From contig NZ_LWMS01000010.1 in assembly GCF_003149675.1 (NCBI RefSeq), positions 124,001 through 188,000 of the forward strand: a DNA stretch of 64,000 bases, given 5' to 3'. Made by a program: the position numbers and the translations under genes. The notes under the pieces were generated by a model. The model was given only the letters and a program-made list of their open reading frames with translations. It was not told the origin of the DNA and made no database searches. The DNA comes from Methanosphaera cuniculi (GTDB lineage: Archaea; Methanobacteriota; Methanobacteria; Methanobacteriales; Methanobacteriaceae). Positions 40,978 through 50,433 of the stretch are shown piece after piece (position 1 is the stretch's first letter; the number at the start of each line of letters is the position of its first letter).

Positions 40978-41838
40978 GTGATACTTTTAAATAAGGGCAC
41001 AAATATTGTTGTGCAAGGAATTACTGGAAAACAAGGAAGATTTCATACAAAAGAAATGTTAGATTACAATACAAATATTGTAGCAGGAACAAGCCCAGGA
41101 AAAGCTGGACAAACAGTAGAAGGAGTACCAGTATATAATACTATTGAGGAAGTAAAAAGATACCATCCTGAAGTAAATACAAGTATTATATTTATACCTG
41201 CACCATTTGTAAAAGATGCAGCATTTGAAGCAATATCAGAACTTGACCTGGTAATTATTATCACAGAACACATACCAATCCATGATTCAATGGAAATAGT
41301 AGAATATGCAAAAGAACATGATACTGTAGTAATAGGACCAAACACACCAGGAATAATCACACCAGAAATTGGAAAAGTTGGAATTATGCCAACACACATA
41401 TTTAAAAAAGGAAACATAGGTCTTGTATCAAGAAGTGGAACATTAACATATGAAATAGCAAGTGAAATATCAGACTCAGGACTTGGAATAAGTACAGCAA
41501 TAGGAATAGGTGGAGATCCAATCACAGGACAAAACTTCATAGATGTACTTAAAAAATTCGAAGAAGATCCAGATACAGAAGCTATTGTAATGCTTGGTGA
41601 AATAGGTGGAATAGCAGAAGTAAAAGCTGCAAAATATGCACAAGAACATCTAACAAAACCTATCATATCATTTATTGCAGGAGTATCTGCACCACAAGGA
41701 AAACGTATGGGACATGCAGGTGCAATAATTGAAGGAACAGATGGAACAGCAGAAAACAAAAAAGAACTACTTAAAAGTTTTGGAGCACATGTAGTAGATA
41801 AGCCAAGTGAAATTGTAGCAGTAATCAAATCACTATAA
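40978..41838 (+). CDS. sucD: Succinate-CoA ligase (ADP-forming) alpha subunit
   Basis: 286 residues from a GTG start with GTGGAGAT upstream. NIVVQGITGKQGRFHTKEML is the CoA-binding start, VIGPNTPGIITP and VSRSGTLTYEIA follow, and GKRMGHAGAIIEG has the phosphorylated His. It works with SucC, which is not nearby. In methanogens it belongs to the incomplete TCA route to 2-oxoglutarate. Confidence 0.96.
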   Translation: MILLNKGTNIVVQGITGKQGRFHTKEMLDYNTNIVAGTSPGKAGQTVEGVPVYNTIEEVKRYHPEVNTSIIFIPAPFVKDAAFEAISELDLVIIITEHIPIHDSMEIVEYAKEHDTVVIGPNTPGIITPEIGKVGIMPTHIFKKGNIGLVSRSGTLTYEIASEISDSGLGISTAIGIGGDPITGQNFIDVLKKFEEDPDTEAIVMLGEIGGIAEVKAAKYAQEHLTKPIISFIAGVSAPQGKRMGHAGAIIEGTDGTAENKKELLKSFGAHVVDKPSEIVAVIKSL

Positions 41839-42152
41839 GGTTTATATGAAAATTTTTCCAAAAAAAATAGGAAAAAAAATAGGAAAAAAGACAGTAATTC
41901 AAAAAAAAATATACCTAAACACCCATAAACTTTTTTTTTATTCTTTTTTTATAAGCAACACTTTTTTTCTAATTATTAGCAGACAATCTTAAATAAATTA
42001 ATCATTAATACTAACTATAAATTATCATACTTTTTTTTTATTAAATAATATGAACAACAAAACTATAGAACAAATATAACAATACAAAAAAAAAGATAAA
42101 AAATAACTTTCATAAAAAAAAAAACTTAAATAAAAGGGATGTGTAAGTAAAA
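41839..42152. other. Spacer between sucD and hmgA
   Basis: No gene in 314 bases. Long A and T runs dominate. A T-rich stretch at about 41931-41968 could end the sucD transcript. The hmgA leader has a GGGATGTG stretch 11 bases before the ATG. Confidence 0.5.
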
Positions 42153-43361
42153 ATGCAACTAAGTGAAAAAGAAATCCTAGAAAAACTAAAAACAGGTGAA
42201 ATAAGACTCTTTGAAATAGAAAAATACACAAACACAGCAAATGAAGCAACAGATATAAGACGAAAATACATAGAAAATGAAACCAAAGTACAACTACCAC
42301 ATATAGCAAGCTACTCAATAGACATGACAGATACAGCAGCAAAAAATATAGAAAATCAAATAGGAACAATCCAAATACCAGTAGGAGTAGTAGGACCAAT
42401 CGAAATAAATATGGATAATGAAACATTCAAAACATACGTACCAATGGCAACAACAGAAGGAGCACTACTTGCAAGTGTTAACAGAGGATGTTCAACTATA
42501 CGAAAATCTGGTGGATGTAATGTATCAATACTAGCAAATCAAATGACACGAGCACCAGTAATTAAAACCAAATCAACCCGAGATGCAAATCAACTAAAAC
42601 AATGGATAAAAAACAACTTTGATGAAATAAAAAAAGTTGCACAAAGCACAACAAGCCATGGAAAACTACTAAAAATAGATCCAATAGCAATAGTAGGACG
42701 ATATGTATACCCAAGATTTGTATTTGACTCAGGTGACAGTATGGGTATGAACATGGTAACAATCGCAACAGAAGAAGCATTAAAACTAATTGAAAAAGAA
42801 AATGACATAGATGTAATAGCACTAAGTGGAAACTTCTGTGTAGATAAAAAACCATCAGCAATCAACATGATTGAAGGACGAGGAAAAAGTGTAGTAGCAG
42901 AAGTAATAGTACCAAAAGAAGTTGTTGAAAAAACACTAAAAACAACAACACAAGAAATAGTAGAAGTAAACTACTCAAAAAACCTACTTGGATCAGCTAT
43001 TAGTGGAAGTTTCGGATACAATGCACACTTTGCAAACATGGTAGCAGCACTATTTCTAGCAACAGGACAAGACCCAGCACACGTAGTTGAAGCAAGTCTT
43101 GGAATAACAACAGCAGAAAATGAAAATGGAGATTTATACTTTAGTGTTACACTACCAGATTTACCAGTTGCAACAGTAGGTGGAGGAACACGTCTTGAAA
43201 CAGCAACAGAATCACTTAACTTAATCGATGCTAAAGGATCTGGAAAAGTTAATAAATTTGCATCAATAGTAGCAGGTATAGTACTAGCAGGTGAACTATC
43301 ACTAGCTGGAGCTCTTGCAGCAGGACACCTAGCATCAGCACATAAGAAACTTGGACGATAA
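42153..43361 (+). CDS. hmgA: 3-Hydroxy-3-methylglutaryl-CoA reductase (class I)
   Basis: A 402-residue NADPH enzyme that makes mevalonate for archaeal isoprenoid lipids. ENQIGTIQIPVG (67-78) is the HMG-CoA site, TTEGALLASVNRGC holds the catalytic Glu (E102), FDSGDSMGMNM is the Asp/NADPH motif, and LAAGHLASAHKKLG near the C-terminus holds the catalytic His. No N-terminal membrane domain is present, as expected in archaea. A VIT-family gene follows 77 bases later. Confidence 0.97.
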   Translation: MQLSEKEILEKLKTGEIRLFEIEKYTNTANEATDIRRKYIENETKVQLPHIASYSIDMTDTAAKNIENQIGTIQIPVGVVGPIEINMDNETFKTYVPMATTEGALLASVNRGCSTIRKSGGCNVSILANQMTRAPVIKTKSTRDANQLKQWIKNNFDEIKKVAQSTTSHGKLLKIDPIAIVGRYVYPRFVFDSGDSMGMNMVTIATEEALKLIEKENDIDVIALSGNFCVDKKPSAINMIEGRGKSVVAEVIVPKEVVEKTLKTTTQEIVEVNYSKNLLGSAISGSFGYNAHFANMVAALFLATGQDPAHVVEASLGITTAENENGDLYFSVTLPDLPVATVGGGTRLETATESLNLIDAKGSGKVNKFASIVAGIVLAGELSLAGALAAGHLASAHKKLGR

Positions 43362-43438
43362 TAGAAAATATTTTTAAATATAATAAAATTCAAAAATAAC
43401 AAAAAGAAAAAAAAAATACATAGGAAGGAATCAAAAAT

Positions 43439-44023
43439 ATGAAAGTTTCACCGAAACAATTCATTAAAGACTACATTGCTATGAGTAGATATATAGCTCT
43501 AGGATCACTTGATGGTATACTAACTGTAATGAGTATATCACTCACAGCAGCAGTAGCAGCAATAGCAGGAGGACATGCAAACCCTGTAACTGTAGGATTA
43601 ACAGGACTAAGTGGTGGAATAGCTCTTGCATTATCAAATGGATTTGGATCATACATAGGCGAACATGCAGAAGAAGAAAAAGATATGAGAACTCTTGAAA
43701 ATAAGATGCTTCTTAATAATAAACAATTAAATGATACAATTATCGAAGAAAAAGCAAAATACAGAGTACGCCTAAGTATGATTACTCATGGATCATCTAG
43801 TTTTCTAGGATCATTTATACCATCAATACCATTTTTCATACTACCTGATATATACTCAGCAATAGCAGGAACACTAATAATATGTTTCGTACTTCTAATA
43901 ATACTTGGATCATACCTAGGACACATATCAAAAGAAAGTATGAAAAAAACAGCTGGACAAATTGTAGCTGTAGGAATACTTATTGTAATAATAAGTTACC
44001 TTATGGGAGGAGGACACGGATAA
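43439..44023 (+). CDS. VIT/CCC1-family membrane protein
   Basis: A 194-residue membrane protein. RYIALGSLDGILTVMSISL opens the first helix, and a Glu-rich cytoplasmic stretch (HAEEEKDMRTLENK) is followed by three more hydrophobic segments. This is the vacuolar-iron-transporter-like fold, whose members move Fe2+ or Mn2+; the acidic stretch may bind metal. The ribosome site AGGAAGG is upstream of the ATG. Transport substrate is inferred from family only. Confidence 0.85.
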   Translation: MKVSPKQFIKDYIAMSRYIALGSLDGILTVMSISLTAAVAAIAGGHANPVTVGLTGLSGGIALALSNGFGSYIGEHAEEEKDMRTLENKMLLNNKQLNDTIIEEKAKYRVRLSMITHGSSSFLGSFIPSIPFFILPDIYSAIAGTLIICFVLLIILGSYLGHISKESMKKTAGQIVAVGILIVIISYLMGGGHG

Positions 44024-44097
44024 AAAAAAAACTACTCCTAATATAACCCCTTTTTTTTAAACTAATTTTTTTTTATTTGAAATGGAGAAATAATATA

Positions 44098-44292
44098 ATG
44101 TTATATAAATATCATGTAGTACTACTAAAAGATGATGTAATAATCACAGATAAATATTATAAAAAAGATGAAAAACCAGATATGGATGAATATCAGAAAC
44201 TAAAAGATCAAACAGGAGCAACAGAAATAATACTAAATACAATAGATGATGATCCACTAAATTCAATAATCAAAGAAAATATAGATATCTAA
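44098..44292 (+). CDS. Small hypothetical protein (64 aa)
   Basis: Starts at the ATG at 44098 after TGGAG, 75 bases downstream of the VIT-family gene. The sequence (MLYKYHVVLLKDDVIITDKY) is a strand-rich acidic protein without membrane segments. Codon choice is like its neighbours, so it is probably real, but I do not recognise a family. Confidence 0.6.
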   Translation: MLYKYHVVLLKDDVIITDKYYKKDEKPDMDEYQKLKDQTGATEIILNTIDDDPLNSIIKENIDI

Positions 44293-44575
44293 AAATATAT
44301 ATAATCTCCCTTCCAATAATTCTTTTTTTTATTAAATACTTTTTTTTCATATCCATAAAAGCTAACATTATCATATTCTAAATGCTAAATAGTATCTTAT
44401 CATATGGAGATTATTTGTTTCTGTAATAATTCAAATAATAGTGTTAGATTCTTTAAATATGGGTTGAAAAAATATTATTTTTAAAATATTTGAGTTTCTA
44501 CTATTTTTTTATATTAGATTAGATATATTATTATAATAACTAAAGTACTAATCGATTATAAGGGGAGGTGTATTT

Positions 44576-45400
44576 ATGTCTATGAAATATAATTATATTT
44601 TTGCTATTCTTGCTATTATTTGTGGAATTATTGGTACTTTCATTGCATTTTTTATGTCTGTATTTAGTGAGGATTTAATTTTTAATGCTTTAATGGCACT
44701 GATTTCTACTATTTTTGGTGGAATTAGCATGTGGCTTTATAGTAAAGATCCATTTAAGTCTTGTGTATTATATGTTCTTTGTGCTTTTGGTGTTTTAATT
44801 GGTATTTTTATTTTTGGAATTCCAGCATTTTTATTATTTTTAATGGCAGCTATTGGTGCTTATATGGAACGTGATAAGGTTGATATTCCAATTAGTCCTA
44901 CAGCAGAAGTTCATACTTTTGGAGAACAATCAGCAACTCAGCAATTTAGCAGACCACCTGTGGATACTAATAAGTACTGGATAATTCATATTATTCTTGT
45001 TATTATTTTAATTTGTATTCTTGGTGCTTCTATGGTATATGATTCTGCACCTGCTGAAAATGAGACTGTGCTTAATGTTACTAATATTTCTATTACATCT
45101 GAGGGTTATTCTCTTTATACTGTAAAATGTGATATTGTACCACTTGAGAATTTCAGTTATCTTGAAATGCAGGTTATATTCTATGATAGTAGTGGAGCTG
45201 TTATTGGTAAGAGTCCTCTAGCTTGGAATATAAATAATCCTGTTGCTAATGAGACAATTAAAGCATCAGGTAGAGCTACTACTGATAGTTCTTCAACAAG
45301 ACCTGCTCGTGCTGAAATTTATATTTATGATAGTGTCTTTAGTGGTAATGATACATCTGAGGCTGTTTATCATAAGACTGTAAATATTTCATCAAAGTAG
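44576..45400 (+). CDS. Membrane protein with extracytoplasmic C-terminal domain
   Basis: A 274-residue protein. Residues 7-115 have three or four hydrophobic segments similar to DUF4064 proteins, a cytoplasmic loop follows, then another membrane segment (YWIIHIILVIILICILGASM, about 134-153). The last 110 residues are a beta-rich domain (LNVTNISITSEGYSLYTVKC onward) that resembles FxLYD-type domains and carries N-x-S/T sites, so it probably lies outside. A strong AGGGGAGG site precedes the ATG. Function unknown. Confidence 0.75.
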   Translation: MSMKYNYIFAILAIICGIIGTFIAFFMSVFSEDLIFNALMALISTIFGGISMWLYSKDPFKSCVLYVLCAFGVLIGIFIFGIPAFLLFLMAAIGAYMERDKVDIPISPTAEVHTFGEQSATQQFSRPPVDTNKYWIIHIILVIILICILGASMVYDSAPAENETVLNVTNISITSEGYSLYTVKCDIVPLENFSYLEMQVIFYDSSGAVIGKSPLAWNINNPVANETIKASGRATTDSSSTRPARAEIYIYDSVFSGNDTSEAVYHKTVNISSK

Positions 45401-45596
45401 ATTGATAGTTGGATATAAAATTTATTTTTTCTTTTTTTCTTTTTTTATTAGTTTTTGTTAAATTTTTTCTTTTATATTTTTGATATTGTTTTATTTTTCT
45501 ATTTTGAATTTAGCTTATTTTTATCATGATTTATTATAATTAATTATATTTTTACTGGCTTTTAGTAATGATTTATAATGATATTTAAACAAAATA

Positions 45597-45605
45597 TTTA
45601 TATAC
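45597..45605 (+). promoter_or_regulatory. TATA box of ncRNA copy A
   Basis: TTTATATAC starts exactly 30 bases before the conserved TACGTATATAATTAG block of the RNA. The spacing is identical in copy B (TATATATA at 46078-46085). Copies C (about 46440) and D (about 46799) have TATA-like boxes at equivalent distances. Confidence 0.75.
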
Positions 45606-45621
45606 TATTAATAAAATAGTA

Positions 45622-45871
45622 AGTAATACGTATATAATTAGTTTAGTTTGTCTAAAACAAAACAGTTCGCTTTGAGTTATGAGTTTTTTTTTCGACTATA
45701 TTTTTAACTTATACTAACTCAAATAAAAAGAAATAATATTCATTTTTTCCCACTACAAAAAAATGATATTAATTAAAAAAACATGACTATAATTATACGT
45801 TACTTATTTGATTATACAGGAATAAAAAGTAGTATGAAATCAAAACTACTTTTTAAATTATCTTTTTTTTT
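45622..45871 (+). ncRNA. Tandem structured RNA, copy A
   Basis: About 245 nt. The closing helix pairs AGTAA and CGTATA near the 5' end with TATACG and TTACT at 45794-45804. Hairpin 1 is TTTAG-TTTGT-CTAAA (45642-45656). Hairpin 2 pairs TTTGAGTT (45671-45678) with AACTCAAA (45716-45723) around a U-rich loop containing CGACTATATTTTT. Hairpin 3 has the loop CCCACTAC (45749-45756). A conserved linker (CTTATTTGATTATACAGGA) leads to the terminator AAGTAGT/ACTACTT and a T run ending at 45871. Confidence 0.8.
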
Positions 45872-46103
45872 AAAATAAATTTTAATTTTTAAATTAACTA
45901 ATTTTAATAAATATTTATAATAAAACTTCATACCTTTTATAATGATTAATCATAACTACTACTATTCTAATCAAACTTAATTTTAAAATTACAAAATAAA
46001 CTTTTTAAAATTTACTAAAAACCTTGCTGTTAATTTCCTTTCATTTTCCGGTCATTTGAAAAAAAATTACCAAAAAGTATATATAGAACATAAGATATAG
46101 TCA

Positions 46104-46341
46104 TTATTACGTATATAATTAGTTTAGTTTGTCTAAAACAAAATAATTCGTTTTGGGTTATAAGTTTTTTTTCGACTATATTTTTAACTTATAATTTAAA
46201 ATAAAGATAAAAAATATCATCTCCCACTACAATTTGATATTTTTTATAAAAATGTAACTATTCTTATACGTTACTTATTTGATTATACAGGAAAAAATAA
46301 AAGTAGTAAAAGTTTTAACTACTTTTAAATATCTTTTTTTT
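46104..46341 (+). ncRNA. Tandem structured RNA, copy B
   Basis: The closest relative of copy A, with the same 5' block, hairpin 1 and 3' linker. Hairpin 2 is a continuous 15-bp stem in which TTTGGGTTATAAGTT pairs with AACTTATAATTTAAA using three G-U pairs. Hairpin 3 is an 11-bp stem (AAAAAATATCA/TGATATTTTTT) around CTCCCACTACAA. It ends with the AAAAGTAGT/ACTACTTTT hairpin and a T run. TATA at 46078-46085. Confidence 0.8.
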
Positions 46342-46461
46342 AAAAAATAATTACTTAAAAAACTCAAATTACTATTTTAATAACAATTTTATCTTTAAAA
46401 ATAACTTAATCATAACTTTTTCATTAATTATCATAAAATATATAAATGATAAGTAAAATAA

Positions 46462-46711
46462 GTATGTAATGTTATAGTGATTATATTAGTTTGTCTAAAA
46501 TACTACAACTTAAAATTAAATGAATATCTACTATTTAATTTAAGAAACAGTAAAAAAAATAATATTTTAAAAAATCACCACTTAAATATTATTAAAAAAC
46601 GGGAAAAAATTTACTAATACATCCTATACACACAAAACCATTTTTTTTGATATATAAATAAATAAGAAGATAAAATAAGTATCTGATCCATACTTAAAGT
46701 CTTCTTTTTTT
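46462..46711 (+). ncRNA. Tandem structured RNA, copy C (most diverged)
   Basis: The sequence is largely different but the architecture is kept. The closing helix is GTATGTAA (46462-46469) with TTACTAATAC (46611-46620, 2-base bulge). Hairpin 1 is TTAG-TTTGT-CTAA. Hairpin 2 pairs CTTAAAATTAAAT with ATTTAATTTAAG (one bulge) around a loop with CTACT. Hairpin 3 pairs AATAATATTT with AATATTATT around CACCAC. A GAAGA/TCTTC hairpin and a T run end it at 46711. TATA at about 46440. Confidence 0.7.
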
Positions 46712-46827
46712 AAAATCTTAACTTTAAAACAATACTCTTTTTTTAGAATAATAATACTTGAAAAAATATTAAACTAACTTAAAAAATTAGATGTAACATT
46801 TAAATACTAGTGCTATATAATAATATA

Positions 46828-47080
46828 ATTAGTATAGTGATAAGTTAGTTTAGTCAAACACGATAAAATAAACATAATATTAACAATTTCAAGTTTTTTC
46901 ACTATATTTTTTAGCTTGAAATAAGAAGAATCAAAGTATTATGTCCATAGGTATAATATCATTTTTCCCACTACTTTAATGATATTAACACTACTAACAA
47001 ATATCTCTATACTCCACTTATTTGATTTCAAAGGAAAAACACAGTAGTATTAAATACCTCTTTAATACTACTTTTTTTTT
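46828..47080 (+). ncRNA. Tandem structured RNA, copy D
   Basis: The closing helix is AGTATAG (46831-46837) with CTATACT (47007-47013). Hairpin 1 is GTTT-AGTC-AAAC. Hairpin 2 pairs TTTCAAG with CTTGAAA around TTTTTTCACTATATTTTTT, the same loop as in A and B on a different stem. Hairpin 3 pairs TAATATCATT with AATGATATTA around TCCCACTAC. The linker CTTATTTGATTTCAAAGGA is kept. The terminator AGTAGTATTAAA/TTTAATACTACT has a 9-base T run. TATA at about 46799. Confidence 0.78.
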
Positions 47081-47472
47081 AAAAATATTACTTAACATTG
47101 TTAACTAATGTTTACATATGAAAAAACACAAAAAAAATCCTAGATAAGATAATAAAAAAAAATATAAACTCCCACATAAAAAAAATATAAAACTAAATAT
47201 AACAACCTCTAATAATAACTTAAAAAAAATACTAATTTTTAATAATAAAAAAAAACATCAATACATAAAAAAAAACAATACTATCCTATATTAATATAAT
47301 AAATTTATTTATCTAATAAAAAAGATACAATAAAACATTGATAAAAAAAAATATCAAAAAACACACAACAACAAAAAATGTAGATACAACAATCGTATAT
47401 TAATTACAAAAAAAATTTGTATCTTTTTTTTAAATTTGATAATAATATTTAACAAAAGGAGTTTTATAGAAC

Positions 47473-48672
47473 ATGATAAGATGTATTTCTTGTGGCGAAG
47501 AATATGACGACGATGAAATAATATACACATGTAAAAAATGTGGATCCATACTAGAAGTAGAAGTAGACGTAGAAAACATACCACGTAAAACATTTGACTG
47601 CAGACGTGATAACATATGGAAATACAAAGAATTTCTACCAGTAAACGCAGAAAACCGAGTAAGTCTTGATGAAGGAGGAACACCATTTTGTAAATGTGAC
47701 AAAATAGGAAAAGAACTCGGAATAGATCTATATGTAAAAGTAGAAGGATCAAACCCAACAGGAAGTTTCAAAGACCGTGGAATGAGTGTAGGAACAACAA
47801 AAGCAGTAGATCTAGGCGTAGATATGGTAGGATGTGCATCAACAGGAAATACATCAGCATCCCTATCTGCATATGCAGCACGAGCAGGACTAAAATGTGC
47901 AGTAGTACTACCATCAGGAAAAGTAGCACTAGGAAAACTAGCACAAGCAATGTTCCATGGAGCAAAAGTATTCTCAATAGATGGAAACTTTGATGATGCA
48001 CTAGAAACAATAACAGAACTAGCATTAGAAGGAGAACTATACCTACTAAATTCAATAAATCCATACAGACTTGAAGGACAAAAAACAATAGGATTTGAAC
48101 TAGTACAAGACCTAGGATGGGAATCACCAGATCGTGTAATATTACCTGTTGGAAATGCTGGAAACATATCAGCAATCTGGAAAGGAATATGTGAATTTAA
48201 AGAAGCAGGATACATGAAAGATGTACCAAGAATGACAGGTATACAAGCTGAAAACTCAGCACCAATAGCAAATGCAGTAAAATCAGGCTCAGATGAAGTA
48301 ATACCTGTAGAAAATCCTGATACAATCGCAACAGCAATTAGAATAGGAGCACCTGTAAGTTCAATTAAAGCAATGAGAGCAATTAAAGAATCAGATGGAA
48401 CAGCAGAAACTGTATCAGATGATGAAATACTTGATGCACAAATGTATCTAGCAAGAACTGAAGGAATAGGAGTAGAACCAGCAAGTGCAGCATCAATAGC
48501 AGGACTTAAAAAACTTGTAGAAAATGGTGAAATAGACCAAGGAGAACGTGTAGTATGTATTGTAACAGGACACGTACTAAAAGATCCAAACGTTGCAATA
48601 GATGCATGTGAAGAACCAACGAGTGTATCATCAGATCCTGCAGATATAAGAAATGTACTAAGAACAATATAA
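47473..48672 (+). CDS. thrC: Threonine synthase
   Basis: A 399-residue PLP enzyme that converts O-phosphohomoserine to threonine. The N-terminus has a zinc ribbon (Cys 4, 7, 20 and 23), usual in archaeal forms. NPTGSFKDRGM holds the PLP Lys (K100), CASTGNTSASLSAYAARAG binds PLP phosphate, and LPVGNAGNISAIWKG lies in the second domain. AAAGGAG lies upstream of the ATG. The four tandem RNAs lie upstream but end about 390 bases before the gene. Confidence 0.96.
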   Translation: MIRCISCGEEYDDDEIIYTCKKCGSILEVEVDVENIPRKTFDCRRDNIWKYKEFLPVNAENRVSLDEGGTPFCKCDKIGKELGIDLYVKVEGSNPTGSFKDRGMSVGTTKAVDLGVDMVGCASTGNTSASLSAYAARAGLKCAVVLPSGKVALGKLAQAMFHGAKVFSIDGNFDDALETITELALEGELYLLNSINPYRLEGQKTIGFELVQDLGWESPDRVILPVGNAGNISAIWKGICEFKEAGYMKDVPRMTGIQAENSAPIANAVKSGSDEVIPVENPDTIATAIRIGAPVSSIKAMRAIKESDGTAETVSDDEILDAQMYLARTEGIGVEPASAASIAGLKKLVENGEIDQGERVVCIVTGHVLKDPNVAIDACEEPTSVSSDPADIRNVLRTI

Positions 48673-48798
48673 AAAAAAAAGAATATTAGATAATATTATC
48701 TAAAATAATATGACCATCCCACTTTTTTTTATTTTTTCTTTTTTTTTCTTAATAAAAAAAAATAAATTTATCTTAAAAATAGGAGTTATAAAATTACA

Positions 48799-49347
48799 AT
48801 GATGATAATAATCACAGGCACACCAGGTGTTGGAAAAAGTAGTGTAACAAAATATCTTGATGAACAATTACCAGATTCAGAAGTTATAAGTATAAATAGT
48901 CTTCTTGAAGATTATGATCTAAATTTAGGAACAGATGAAAAACGAGGATATAAAATAGTTGATACAGAAAGTATGATACCAATAGTAGATCAGATAAAAC
49001 ATGAAAATAAAGATAAACTAATCATATTTGAAGGACACTTAGCACAAGATTATCCAGGTAGTGATATGATAGTAATACTAAGATGTAATCCTATGGTTTT
49101 AAAAGAAAGACTTGATAGTAGAAATTGGTCTGATAGTAAAGTTCATGAAAATGTATCTGCTGAAATTCTTGGCATATGTTCTCAGGAAAGTTTTGATACA
49201 TATGGTGATATTATTCAGGAAGTTGATACTTCAGATAAATCCATAAGTGAAGTTGGTAACATAATTATTAATATTATAAATCAAAAACAAGCATATTCTT
49301 ATGGAGAGATTGATTATCTTAGTGAGTATTTTGAGTATCTTAATTAG
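48799..49347 (+). CDS. Adenylate kinase-like P-loop protein (Fap7/AK6 type)
   Basis: A 182-residue nucleotide kinase-fold protein. Walker A GTPGVGKSS is at about 7-15 and an LRCNPMVLKERLDSRNW lid-like segment near 100-116. This matches the archaeal Fap7/AK6 group, which combines adenylate kinase activity with a role in small-subunit ribosome maturation. Genes for Rpr2 and ribosomal proteins follow, consistent with that role. Confidence 0.87.
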   Translation: MMIIITGTPGVGKSSVTKYLDEQLPDSEVISINSLLEDYDLNLGTDEKRGYKIVDTESMIPIVDQIKHENKDKLIIFEGHLAQDYPGSDMIVILRCNPMVLKERLDSRNWSDSKVHENVSAEILGICSQESFDTYGDIIQEVDTSDKSISEVGNIIINIINQKQAYSYGEIDYLSEYFEYLN

Positions 49348-49635
49348 ATTATTAATACCACTTACTTTTTAACATCATCATCTAAATTCTTTAGTGTTTA
49401 TTTTTTTTAGTAAAAAAATTATATGTATATACTAAAGGGATTTTATTACTATTTTTTAATTTAGTATTATATATAAACATAATATATTTAAATAATGTTT
49501 TATATAAATTATATTATTATTCTTAAGTTACTATCTAGATTTTATGATATAATAATAAGAATACTTATTTTTTCATAAATTCATTCCTTGCACTTAAGAC
49601 ATAATATTTCTATATTTTTTAGAGGATTAGATATT

Positions 49636-49953
49636 TTGAGCGGAAGAAGACAAAGAAATTGGAGAAATAAAATAGCACTTGAAAGAATGCAAATACTATT
49701 TAACCAGGCAGAATCTGAGTTTTCAAAACACCCTGAACGATCTGATCGTTATGTTAAGCTAACTCGTAAGATCTCTTCAAGATATCAGTTACCATTACCT
49801 GATTATTGGCGAGGAAGGTTTTGTAAAAATTGTAATAAATTCCTTAAAGTAGGAGTTAACTTAAGAGTAAGACTTTCAAAAGATAAAAGAATTAGCTACA
49901 AATGTCTTGAATGTGGCAATTCATGGAAAGATTACTATAATAAAAAAGATTAA
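49636..49953 (+). CDS. rnp4: Ribonuclease P protein component 4 (Rpr2/Rpp21)
   Basis: 105 residues from a TTG at 49636 with AGAGG about 10 bases upstream; the longer frame from 49588 has no site and adds an atypical leader. The zinc ribbon uses Cys 63, 66, 90 and 93 (RFCKNCNKFL and YKCLECGNSW). The helical N-terminus (KIALERMQILFNQAESEF) pairs with the partner Rpp29 in the family. It helps RNase P mature tRNA 5' ends. Confidence 0.92.
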   Translation: MSGRRQRNWRNKIALERMQILFNQAESEFSKHPERSDRYVKLTRKISSRYQLPLPDYWRGRFCKNCNKFLKVGVNLRVRLSKDKRISYKCLECGNSWKDYYNKKD

Positions 49954-50093
49954 CTCTCTTTTTTTATTTAAAAGAAATTTAACTTAATTTTTTTATAAAA
50001 TACTAAAAAAAATGATATTTTAATAAATATTATTAAAATCAAAAGAAAAATAAGACACATAATAAAAAAAAATTTTACAGGAGAAATGATAAT

Positions 50094-50354
50094 TTGAGCA
50101 AAGTCCAGAGTAAAAAAGAAATAATGAGAAATTCCCTTAATGCAGTTGAAATTAATATTGGAAAAAATGGTGTTAATGAAAATGTTATTGAGGAAATTAA
50201 ACGTCAACTAAAAAATGAAGAAATAGTAAAAATACGATTTACAAGAAGTGTATCATTTAATAAAGATGAATTTCTTGAAAACATTGTAGCTGAAACTAAA
50301 GCAAAATTAGTTGATGTTCGAGGAAATGTAGCTGTATTATATAAGAGAAAATAA
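50094..50354 (+). CDS. YhbY-like CRM-domain RNA-binding protein
   Basis: 86 residues from a TTG start (50094) with ACAGGAG upstream. EINIGKNGVNENVIEEIKRQ and RGNVAVLYKRK are the ends of the CRM domain; the family's GxxG motif is replaced by the FTRSVSFNKD region. Bacterial YhbY binds pre-50S ribosomes, and a ribosome-linked role fits the location between rpr2 and rps19e. Confidence 0.9.
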   Translation: MSKVQSKKEIMRNSLNAVEINIGKNGVNENVIEEIKRQLKNEEIVKIRFTRSVSFNKDEFLENIVAETKAKLVDVRGNVAVLYKRK

Positions 50355-50433
50355 ATTTCTAAAAAATATTAGAATTTAAAAAAAAAATATAAACCAAAAA
50401 AAAAAATTTAAAATTTAGGAGGCAATTTAAACC

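Larger units (their letters stand above)
45401..47472. other. 2-kb region without protein genes, holding four tandem ncRNA genes
   Basis: No open frame with a ribosome site is seen between the DUF4064-like gene and thrC. The four RNA units occupy 45622-45871, 46104-46341, 46462-46711 and 46828-47080. Spacers between them are plain AT-rich DNA containing the promoters. From 47081 to 47472 only the thrC leader is recognised. Confidence 0.85.

Noticed and set aside
42025-42426. Minus-strand 133-codon hydrophobic frame
   Set aside because: It overlaps the start of hmgA on the other strand and has no ribosome site or family features.
45622-47080. The tandem repeats read as a CRISPR array or as mobile-element copies
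   Set aside because: Units are about 240 nt with diverged sequence, not 25-40 nt identical repeats with spacers. There are no terminal inverted repeats, target duplications or transposase.
47081-47472. A riboswitch or attenuator leader for thrC
   Set aside because: The fourth RNA ends in a strong terminator about 390 bases before thrC, and I could not draw a stable structure in the remaining leader.
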